Shown: one piece after another, positions 6,475 to 12,900 of the stretch
How the letters are laid out: each line of letters starts with the position of its first letter
Position numbering within the stretch: the stretch's first letter is position 1
Origin: an uncultured Lentisphaeria bacterium
GTDB lineage: Bacteria; Verrucomicrobiota; Lentisphaeria; Victivallales; Victivallaceae
Assembly (NCBI GenBank): GCA_937888615.1
Contig: CALABZ010000312.1
Span: forward strand, 1-13,017
Direction: 5' to 3'
Length of the DNA: 13,017 nt
Program-made: the position numbers and the translations under genes
Notes under the pieces: model-generated
What the model was told of the DNA's origin: nothing
The model's database searches: none
The model's input: the letters and a program-made list of their open reading frames with translations, nothing else

Positions 6475-6888
6475 TTACTTGTTACCGCCGAGCGTTACCT
6501 TCAGCTCAATCCACTCGTTCTTGTTGCCCAACCCCCATACCAGCCAGCGTTTCCCGTCGAAGAGGTAGGTATACTCGGCAATGCTCGTAAGTTCCGATTC
6601 CCGCTGAAAGGTTCCGAGAATTTTACGCGGCTCGCCCCGGTCGCGATGGTAGGCTATGGTTACGCCTTCCGCCGGTTGTGCCCAACTGTGATTCCGCCCG
6701 GCGTCCGGCGCGATTTTTTCGTTAAGCTGGCTGAGGTTGCCGAGCTCGATAAGCGCATTGGCTTGTTCCGGCGTGTTGTAGAATCCTGCGAGTATCACTC
6801 CGGTATGTTCGACCCCTCCGTCGAAGTTGGTGATGATGGCTTCGATTTTCTTGCCGTGTTTGACTGCGATTACCGCGTGCGATCCCAT
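6475..6888 (-). CDS. Conserved-type phage/mobile-element hypothetical protein, 137 aa
   Basis: This soluble protein begins MGSHAVIAVKHGKKIEAI and continues with FDGGVEHTGVILAGFYNTPE (22-41), IELGNLSQLN (47-56) and a late TYLFDGKRWLVWG (106-118). This series matches my recollection of a widespread family of short proteins in phages and plasmids that start MGTR/MGSH, have a WDG-like turn and end in a beta-rich FDG..W segment. No activity is known to me. The start codon is preceded by AGAGGCAAAAAC. It is the first gene behind element B, with 68 nt between the element and the ATG, and it leads a three-gene transcript closed by the terminator at 5957-5984. Confidence 0.85.
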   Translation of the reverse strand: MGSHAVIAVKHGKKIEAIITNFDGGVEHTGVILAGFYNTPEQANALIELGNLSQLNEKIAPDAGRNHSWAQPAEGVTIAYHRDRGEPRKILGTFQRESELTSIAEYTYLFDGKRWLVWGLGNKNEWIELKVTLGGNK

Positions 6889-6956
6889 GTTTTTGCCTCT
6901 GCTTTTATGTTTGTTTTTGGCTTGGAATCCGGCGTTGCGCCGTTCCCCTTGACAGT

Positions 6957-7031
6957 GACTACATTACCATGGATTCCGTTGATAGCGAGTAATTTATGGC
7001 GGGTATTTGAATAATAAACCATTAATAATCA
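6957..7031 (-). promoter_or_regulatory. Conserved 75-nt upstream element, copy B
   Basis: On the minus strand an AT-rich part with TTTATTAT is followed by TACTCGCTAT (6991-6982) and ATCCATGGTAATGTAGTC. It aligns without gaps to copies A and C. ACTCGC and TAATGT are 18 nt apart. The element ends 68 nt before the ATG of the 137-aa gene, the same distance as for copy A. Confidence 0.7.
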
Positions 7032-7225
7032 ACAGGATGCGAGTTTCTTCCTCCCGTGGGGATATTGCAGGAGGGGATGGGGCGGTAAAGGCAAAAATAT
7101 CTTGGGCGTAACCGACAATATCGGTGAAAGCATGAGGAGCATTGACCCCGGGAATAGAGGCGGTCGGTCTTTAGCTGCGCGGTGGTAATACGCGGGAATT
7201 GGAGCCGGAACCGAAGGAGAAGTCG
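7032..7225. other. Intergenic stretch without a supported gene
   Basis: Together with element B this forms a 337-bp gap. A minus-strand open frame (7029-7295) is proline-rich, overlaps the 94-aa gene and lacks a ribosome site. A small inverted repeat ACCGA/TCGGT occurs around 7110-7125 without a T tract. I see no gene. Confidence 0.45.
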
Positions 7226-7510
7226 TCAATCCGAAGGATGTAATTTCATTCCGTCGAGGGCGATGTCGATATTCCGGACCAGCCAGTCCCGGCATTTGTC
7301 TTCATGGGCAAAGGTCTGTTCCAACAGCAGCTCCCGCCATCCCGGGCGATTGGCATAATTAGCATAAAGCCAGATCTGAAAAACATTTTCCTCTGAGAAG
7401 CGATAATGGCCGATGGTTTTCCCGATGTGGAGTATCCTTACCGGGTTGCGATACTCCGGACTGTATAGGTCTCTCACTTCAACCGGGTCGAATGTTATGA
7501 TATATTCCAC
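7226..7510 (-). CDS. Hypothetical protein, 94 aa, with its own promoter
   Basis: This 94-aa soluble protein, rich in aromatic residues, starts with a GTG codon (7508-7510) preceded by AGGGG. I do not recognise a family. Visible features are EYIITFDPVEVRDLYSPEY at the N-terminus, FRF-like aromatic patches near YRFSEENVFQIWLY (36-49), and a C-terminal helix WLVRNIDIALDGMK. Unlike its neighbours it is not behind a 75-nt element. A sigma70-like promoter containing a perfect palindrome lies just upstream, so it may be separately repressed. The coding call rests on that placement and on a protein-like composition. Confidence 0.72.
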   Translation of the reverse strand: MEYIITFDPVEVRDLYSPEYRNPVRILHIGKTIGHYRFSEENVFQIWLYANYANRPGWRELLLEQTFAHEDKCRDWLVRNIDIALDGMKLHPSD

Positions 7511-7538
7511 CTTTAGCCCCTGACTGTTGACTGCCGAT

Positions 7539-7567
7539 AATTTAGCATTTATGTGCTAAATAAGCAA
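7539..7567 (-). promoter_or_regulatory. Promoter with palindromic operator for the 94-aa gene
   Basis: On the minus strand TTGCTT (7567-7562) and TAAATT (7544-7539) are separated by 17 nt. A perfect inverted repeat TTTAGCA/TGCTAAA (7541-7547 and 7554-7560, 6-nt spacer) fills the spacer and overlaps the -10 box. A dimeric HTH repressor bound there would block polymerase. The repressor is not identified. Confidence 0.55.
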
Positions 7568-7580
7568 GGGAAAATATTTG

Positions 7581-7635
7581 AATCGAAAAAAGTTTGCATT
7601 TCCATGTGACAAAACATATATGGAAACATTCGATT
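7581..7635 (-). repeat. Nested inverted repeat between the remnant gene and the 94-aa gene
   Basis: TTTCCAT (7599-7605) pairs with ATGGAAA (7620-7626), and AATCGAA (7581-7587) pairs with TTCGATT (7629-7635), giving a bulged hairpin. On the minus strand six T residues (7591-7586) follow the inner stem after a few bases. It may act as a weak terminator for the cassette ending at 7649. Confidence 0.35.
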
Positions 7636-7648
7636 TCACACAGGTGTT

Positions 7649-7744
7649 TCATAAGAAAGCAACGAAAACATGCAAAATGAGGATTGAAAACGTGTTGCCG
7701 TCCTCTCCGTCCATCCCAACCGGAATGTTGGTTTTGGGGGTCAT
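7649..7744 (-). pseudogene. Truncated remnant of a GEDGN-motif gene
   Basis: The 31-codon frame starts at an ATG with AAGGAAAGGAATTTTACG before it. Its first 22 residues (PKTNIPVGMDGEDGNTFSIL after the initial MT) match PITNIRVRLVGEDGNAFAII of the intact 69-aa protein, with about eleven identical positions out of twenty. The frame then runs into ILHVFVAFL and stops, with none of the GDYDH C-terminus. It follows a zinc-ribbon gene, as the intact gene does. A deletion or recombination removed the 3' part while the ribosome site and start survived. It could still yield a short peptide. Confidence 0.6.
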
Positions 7745-7779
7745 CGTAAAATTCCTTTCCTTGCCCGCTTTCGCGGCAG

Positions 7780-8058
7780 TCATTGTTTCAGGATGATTTC
7801 TTCGCCGTGGGATGTGATTGCGGCGACGCACCGGCGGCAGAGGAACCCCAAATCGACCTCCTCCTGCAGTTCGCTCTTCTGGAAACGTTCGCCGCACCAT
7901 TCGCAGGTTCCGCTTTGATCCGTGATGTTTTCAAGGTACTCCTCGAAGGATTCGGCTTCGGTTTCACCCGCCTTTTTCTGCGCTTCGTATTCCTCCCGAA
8001 GTTCCTGAACCGTCAACTCCCCGTCGTATTCCGTATCCCAGATTCCCGATGGTTCCAT
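7780..8058 (-). CDS. Small zinc-ribbon protein, 92 aa
   Basis: The N-terminal half is acidic and helical (TVQELREEYEAQKKAGETEA at 16-35, then SFEEYLENI). The C-terminal half carries CEWC (C52, C55) and CRRC (C74, C77), a four-cysteine zinc site. The N-terminal WDT.Y.GE.TV.EL pattern recalls unannotated small genes of mobile elements. The ATG has CACGGAGACAGAC upstream. It lies 19 nt after a GC-rich hairpin and is followed, 35 nt after its stop, by the remnant GEDGN-type gene. It thus holds the same place as the 72-aa four-cysteine gene in the neighbouring cassette. A regulatory or adaptor role is a guess. Confidence 0.84.
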   Translation of the reverse strand: MEPSGIWDTEYDGELTVQELREEYEAQKKAGETEAESFEEYLENITDQSGTCEWCGERFQKSELQEEVDLGFLCRRCVAAITSHGEEIILKQ

Positions 8059-8077
8059 GTCTGTCTCCGTGTGGTTT

Positions 8078-8097
8078 GCGGGGGCCTGCGCCCCCGC
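8078..8097 (-). other. Intercistronic GC-rich hairpin
   Basis: GCGGGGGC (8078-8085) and GCCCCCGC (8090-8097) form a perfect 8-bp stem with a 4-nt loop (GCAG on the minus strand). It is 10 nt past the stop of the 86-aa gene and 19 nt before the zinc-ribbon ATG. There is no T tract. Size and position match the hairpin at 6447-6466. Confidence 0.6.
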
Positions 8098-8107
8098 GGA
8101 TGTTGTT

Positions 8108-8368
8108 TCAGAATCCTTCGCGGTTCAACCCGTAAAATCCGCGGCGGAAGGCCCGCAGGCTCGTCCGGATCTGCTTCCGGGCCTTTTCCAACTCCTGCCT
8201 GACCGCTTCGTCGGTTTCGTTCGCGACCGCCGTGTTCAGGCCGTCTTCGACGCTGAGGAGCATGTCCAGCGCTTCCTGCCCGTCGTGGTGCATCCGGTCG
8301 TAAAGGTTCGCTCCGGTGCCGTTTTCCCAGTAGGTTGCCGGAATCCTGTTTTCGTTCTTCTTGCCCAT
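8108..8368 (-). CDS. Hypothetical helical protein, 86 aa
   Basis: This mainly helical protein begins MGKKNENRIPATYWENGTG. A long charged helix follows (about 30-75, including QELEKARKQIRTSLRAFRRG) and it ends FYGLNREGF. The ATG at 8366-8368 is chosen because CGGAGGCAGAAG stands just before it; an in-frame ATG 60 nt further upstream has no such site. It is the first gene behind element C, with 70 nt between element and start. I do not recognise a named family. The surrounding cassette suggests a mobile-element accessory gene. Confidence 0.8.
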   Translation of the reverse strand: MGKKNENRIPATYWENGTGANLYDRMHHDGQEALDMLLSVEDGLNTAVANETDEAVRQELEKARKQIRTSLRAFRRGFYGLNREGF

Positions 8369-8438
8369 CTTCTGCCTCCGTTGTTCGGCGTTGCTTTTGT
8401 CGTCCCGCGCGGTGCTCATGCTTCGCACTTCGTACTAT

Positions 8439-8513
8439 TCATACATTGCCATGGAATCCGTTAATAGCCAGTATTTTATGCAAAATAAACAGATAATAAA
8501 ACGTTGATAATGA
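8439..8513 (-). promoter_or_regulatory. Conserved 75-nt upstream element, copy C
   Basis: On the minus strand an AT-rich half with TTTTATTATC and CATAAAA is followed by TACTGGCTAT (8473-8464) and TTCCATGGCAATGTATGA. It aligns without gaps to A and B. ACTGGC and CAATGT are 18 nt apart. The element ends 70 nt before the ATG of the 86-aa gene. Confidence 0.7.
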
Positions 8514-8700
8514 ATAAGTTGTATACTTGATTTTCTGAACGCCGCCGATATGAAAAGGTGCAAGCCGAAATCGCGGAAGGATCGGGAAACGATATGAAGC
8601 ATCCGCACATGGAGAGGGGATAAAATTATGCCCGTGTCTGTGCACAAGTAGCCCGACGTTCGCCGAGGCGGAGGTAGGCTGAACCGCCCTGATGCGGTGG
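8514..8700. other. Unassigned stretch between terminator and element C
   Basis: No supported gene. Minus-strand open frames here (8435-9001 and 8439-8645) are shadows or lack ribosome sites. Small GC-rich inverted repeats occur around 8650-8700 (CGCCGAGGCG and CCGC...GCGG). The stretch separates the glycosidase/lipoprotein transcript from the small-gene cassettes. Confidence 0.4.
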
Positions 8701-8745
8701 AAAAATAAAAGCCCGGCAAAGGGCGTTTGTGTGCGATTGCCGGGC
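8701..8745 (-). terminator. Strong intrinsic terminator of the right-hand operon
   Basis: On the minus strand GCCCGGCAA (8745-8737) pairs with TTGCCGGGC (8719-8711) in a perfect 9-bp stem, followed directly by TTTTATTTTT (8710-8701). It lies 6 nt after the stop of the 109-aa gene. It marks the end of the glycosidase-lipoprotein transcript. Confidence 0.92.
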
Positions 8746-8751
8746 TTGGTA

Positions 8752-9081
8752 TTATTCCGAGGTTTTGACGGCTGCGTCCCTGGTGGCGAGTTCCGCGAGC
8801 TTCGCCTGAAGTGCGTCGTAGGACTCCTGAGCAGCGGCTTTCAGCTGAACTGCCTGCTCGGGAGTGATTTTGCCGTCGGCCGCCATCTGGTCGATTTTCT
8901 GTTCGACCAGAGCCGCGCCGCCGGTGGTGTAGGCGATATTGAGCGTAGTACCGATAGCCTTGTAAACAGCGGAGGCTTTCTCTTCCGTGAAATTGGAGCA
9001 TCCATACATCGTTGCCATGCCGAATCCGAACGCAGTGAAGAGTGTGATGGCGATGGTGATTTTCTGTTTTCTTGTGACCAT
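8752..9081 (-). CDS. Membrane-anchored or lipoprotein-like small protein, 109 aa
   Basis: A basic start (MVTRKQK) leads into one hydrophobic segment (about 8-26) ending MYGC at C28. This is either an imperfect lipobox or a simple membrane anchor. The rest is a periplasm-facing helical domain with ALVEQKIDQMAADGKITPEQ (57-76) and an Ala/Lys/Glu-rich tail. The ATG has AAGGAATCCTT before it. It follows the 129-aa lipoprotein gene and is the last gene before the terminator. I do not recognise a named family. A small anchored protein after a lipoprotein could suggest a phage lysis or envelope role, but nothing shows this directly. Confidence 0.82.
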   Translation of the reverse strand: MVTRKQKITIAITLFTAFGFGMATMYGCSNFTEEKASAVYKAIGTTLNIAYTTGGAALVEQKIDQMAADGKITPEQAVQLKAAAQESYDALQAKLAELATRDAAVKTSE

Positions 9082-9123
9082 AAGGATTCCTTATTGATAG
9101 AGGGTTGGATTATGCGAGGAAAT

Positions 9124-9513
9124 TTACTTGGAAGCGGCCTCTTTCCCGGTCAGGGCTTCGACCACCTTGTCGGGATCGGCCCCGGCTTTCACCAGATCGG
9201 CGGCGGCGCCGTTGATCTGACGGCCGATCTTCACCTTGAGCGTGCCGTCGGTCGTCACGGCGGTCGAGCCGGATTTCTCCGTGCCGGCGGCGCCGTCCGC
9301 GTCGGCCTTGCCGGTCATCTCGATTTCGACGTTGTCGCGGGTGACCGCCGACAGGATTTTTCCGTAGCGGAGATTGAGCGACAGCGTGTAATTTTCAGGA
9401 TTGATTCCGGCGTCGAAGCCGAGTCCGTCGCCGTACTGGATGGCGTTGTGCCCGCAGCCCGCGAGCAGACCGGCGGCGAGAACCGCCGCCCCGGCAAGAA
9501 ACAGATTCTTCAT
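9124..9513 (-). CDS. Lipoprotein, 129 aa
   Basis: A clear lipoprotein signal peptide is present: MKN, a hydrophobic core, then LLAGC with the modified cysteine at C20. The mature part has a beta-type stretch (YTLSLNLRYGKILSAVTRD at about 42-60) and an Ala/Gly/Thr-rich region, then an acidic C-terminus ending LTGKEAASK. The ATG is preceded by AAAGGAAAG and lies 4 nt beyond the stop of the 147-aa gene, so the genes are co-transcribed. It should be anchored in a membrane facing the periplasm. Function is unknown; it may work with the neighbouring anchored 109-aa protein. Confidence 0.87.
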   Translation of the reverse strand: MKNLFLAGAAVLAAGLLAGCGHNAIQYGDGLGFDAGINPENYTLSLNLRYGKILSAVTRDNVEIEMTGKADADGAAGTEKSGSTAVTTDGTLKVKIGRQINGAAADLVKAGADPDKVVEALTGKEAASK

Positions 9514-9517
9514 GGTT

Positions 9518-9961
9518 TCACTTTCCTTTCGATTTGCGTTTTTTCCGGCAGACGGTGCATTCGCAAGGCGAACACCATGCCGACCAGCCGAAAATCTGGC
9601 AGAGATTGCCGAAGCGCCGCGCCTGGTTCATCACGATGTAGCGCAGCGGATTCCACCAGCCGTATCCGGCCTTGGCGACCCTGTATCCGTTGGTTTTGAA
9701 ACGGGCATTCGAGGCGGCGAACTTCTCCTTCGAGCCGTCACTTTCGTGCCATTCGATGTCGTGTATGAAGGCGACGACCGCGAGGCTCGGATGGAGCGAA
9801 CTGATGACGTCGCGTAGCCAGTCCGGGAACGAGTCCGGTCCGATCCCGTTGTAGATGGCGCAGAGTTCCGCCATCGTGTATTTGCCGATGATTTCACGGT
9901 TCTCCAGCTGAAACTCATCGGCGCGGCGCTTCAGCTCCTTGATTTCCTTGAGACGGTTCAT
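9518..9961 (-). CDS. Hypothetical protein with HDIEW motif, 147 aa
   Basis: The ATG at 9961 is chosen for its near-perfect ribosome site AAGGAGGTTT; the longer frame to 10021 overlaps the glycosidase. The protein starts with a charged helix (1-28). The core has YTMAELCAIYNGIGPDSFPD (28-47), AFIHDIEWHES (65-75), SNARFKTNGY (84-93) and a tryptophan-rich end. It finishes with a basic tail holding CSPCECTVC (130-138). The HDI.W...F..N..F..N arrangement resembles small phage-type proteins of unknown function; the His-Asp pair could bind metal but this is not shown. It sits 19 nt after the glycosidase stop and 4 nt before the lipoprotein gene, inside one operon. Confidence 0.83.
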   Translation of the reverse strand: MNRLKEIKELKRRADEFQLENREIIGKYTMAELCAIYNGIGPDSFPDWLRDVISSLHPSLAVVAFIHDIEWHESDGSKEKFAASNARFKTNGYRVAKAGYGWWNPLRYIVMNQARRFGNLCQIFGWSAWCSPCECTVCRKKRKSKGK

Positions 9962-9980
9962 AAACCTCCTTCGGTTTGGT

Positions 9981-12900
9981 TTACGGCAGATACACCAGCC
10001 CTTCGACGGCGTATTTGTCATTTGACGGCGTTCTCTCCTTCCAGGCGGGATCGGGCGTGAATCCGGCCCCCATCAGGCAACCGGTCATGAACGCCTTGCC
10101 GCTGATGGTTTCGGCGACGGTGAATTCGCTCTGGGCGACGATCTGCCCCTCCATGTCGAACACGTTCCGCCACAGCGGCCAGTGCGTCTGAAGCCAGACG
10201 GCCACGCTGCCGCGGGCGTTGGCGACGGCGTGGCTGTTGCCGCCGGGAAGGATGTTCCTCGTCATTTCGGCGAAGCTCATGTCGTCGCGTCCGCCCTTGT
10301 AGAGGCAGAATCCGTAGCCGGTCGCCTTGCCGGAGAGGTCGCCGATGAACGTGTAGGGCGTGATGCCGGGAACCGGTTCGTAGACCTTGAGTTCGTGTTC
10401 GGCGCGCGGCAGCCAGCTGTCGAGATGGTGGATCGGCGACACCTTGCCGAGTCCGGTGGTGATGCACCGGCCCATCGCGTTGCATCCGGCGACGTTGTCC
10501 ATCGCGACCAGCGCCGAGTCGCGGTACTTCGCGTCCCCGGTCAGCATCCATGCGTAGACGAACGCCTTGCCCCGCCGTTCGGGATGTCCGACGCCCCAGC
10601 CGAGGAAGTTGTAGAACGCGTGGTTCGGCGGCCACGTCATCTCGCGGTATGTCTGCATCTCCTGATGCGAACGCCACTGGTCGGCCTTGCCCAGGATGAA
10701 TTCCTTCATCCGCGCGGCGTATTCCGGGAAATGGACGTCGAGGTCGAACAGCAGTTCCGTAGCGCAGTGCTGGGCGAAGTCGTTGGCATCGTCCCGAAGC
10801 CATGTGTAATGCGCCTCGAAGTTCTCCGGCGTGATCTCCTTGGCGGACCTCGGCTCGCCGGTCAGAACGAAGAGCGCGGCGGCGGCCGGGACGACCAGCC
10901 GCTTCGCCGGGGCGTCCGGTTCCGCGTAGGAGAAGTCGAACTCGGCGTTGGCGCTGTTCTTCTGCGTGAACGCCAGCGTCGCCGCGTTGGCCGGATCGAT
11001 TCCGAAGTTGAACGCCCGTATCGCGGACTCCGTGTAGACGTCGGCCTTGGCCAGCGCCGCCGGGGTTCCGGCGGTCCGCAACGCGCGGGCGAACTTCGCG
11101 GCGCATTGGGCGTATTCGAGGGAGTCCTTCCGGTTGGCGAGGCCGATGTAATACTTCTTGCCGGAGCGCCACGGCCAGTCGGATTCATGGCCGTTAGCCT
11201 CGATCCACGCGGCCACGCCGCCGTCCCCGCGCTGTCCCCGCCGCCACACGTCCAGCCCCCATTCCGCTTCGGAGAGGATGTCGGGAATCCCGTTTCCGCT
11301 CTCCGGCAAATCGAGCTGGCCGTCGGTGAAGTTTTGCGGAAACCGCAGATACGCCTCCACGAGATCGCGGACGCAGAGGAAGTGGTACGGCCTGCGGTCG
11401 AAGTCCGCCGCATCGTACCAGCCGCCCCGGAGGTCGCGGAACAGCCGCCCGGTGGCGTTGTTCGGGATCATCGAGAAATGCTTGTTCGAGAAAAGCGTCG
11501 GATAGGTCACGCCGTCCGGAGTGGCGCAGAGGTCGTAGGTGGTGTCGTCGCAGATGAACTTCGACTCCCACGTCCAGTAATGCGCCGGTTTCGGATACTC
11601 CCAGTTCGTGTGCGGCTTCACCACGCCGGAACAGCCGGAACGGTGGTGGAACAGTCCCCGGCAGTGCGTCCAGAATGCCTTGCCGAGCGCGGCCTGTCCG
11701 ATCCTGAACTTGTGGCTGTAACCGACGCCGGGGATGTAGATCTGGTATTCTCCCTCGGTTTGCAGCGCCGAGAAGTCGCAGACATAGGTTTCCTCGCCGG
11801 TCAGGAGGTATGTCACGTCGTTTTTCGTATGTGTCTGGGCGGTCTCGCGTTTGGTCATGGTTCCGGTGAACGCCGGAACGTCCGAACCCGCCGGAAGCAC
11901 GTGGAACGTCAGGTCGGTCAGCGAATGCCGGTACGCTCCGCCGGTTCCAAGCCACAGCCCGAAATAAGCGTATTTGCGCCCGGCGTCCGGCAGATACCCT
12001 TCCTGATTGACCTTGATGCTGGAGGCGTAGCGGTCGCGTCCGTAGATGAATTCGACCGTGTTGCCGTTCCACGCGACGGTGTGCGCGGTTCCCTCCGCCA
12101 TCGCTTCGGGAAGCCGGAGGTAACCGAAGTGGACGATGTCGGCGCAGTCCAGCTCAACATAATCCGTTCCGTCGAGGAAATCGTCGAACCGCATGGTTCC
12201 GGTCGAATTCTGCCAGCGGCCGATCAGTTCGACCGGATTTCCGTCGCACGACCAGTTCGCCGCGTCGTCCATCGCGTCGACGATCCGCGGCTGGTAGTCG
12301 TTGTACAGCTCCCACATGCCGTACATGTAGTGGAACCGCCGCAGATAATTCGCAATGAAGCCGTTGCGGTAGTTGAACTCGGTGGCGTCGAGGTTCGGAT
12401 ACTCCGTTTTCAGCCGGTCGAGGAAGAACTCGCGGAACACGCCGCCCACCGCGACGGTCCGCTCGTCGATCAGGAACGCCTTGAGGCGGCAGGACAGCGG
12501 GACGGTCGAAAGATCCTCCGGCTTGCCGAGCCGCTTGCGCCCGTCGCGCCCGATCTTCTGGACCCGTCCGCCCTCGGTTCCGGTCGGGTTGTCGTTGAGG
12601 AACTGGAGGCCGATCAGCGCGCATTCGCTCCGGATCTCCGCGAGGGAGAGTTCCTTTTCGAAGAGCTTGATTTCGTCGACGGCGTCGGGATACGTTCCGT
12701 CCTGCTCGGACGCGTTTTCCAGTTTCAGCGAGAAATAACCGCGTCCCGGCGGATCGGTTTCGGTCGGTCGCATGACCACGAGCAGTTCGCCTTTCAGGAT
12801 GCCGTCGATGTAGAACCTGGCCAGCCGGACGCCGTAGGTGAAATAGTCGATGTACTGCGTCGAGGCGCAGGTGCGTGAATATTCCACGTCCGGCGAGGTG

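Noticed and set aside
8692..9699. 335-aa plus-strand open frame over the lipoprotein genes
   Set aside because: It begins at the terminator and is antisense to two genes with signal sequences and good ribosome sites.
10182..12878. 898-aa plus-strand open frame antisense to the glycosidase
   Set aside because: It is a shadow of a GC-rich gene on the opposite strand: Val/Arg/Glu/Gly-heavy, no motif, while the minus-strand frame has clear GH9 motifs.
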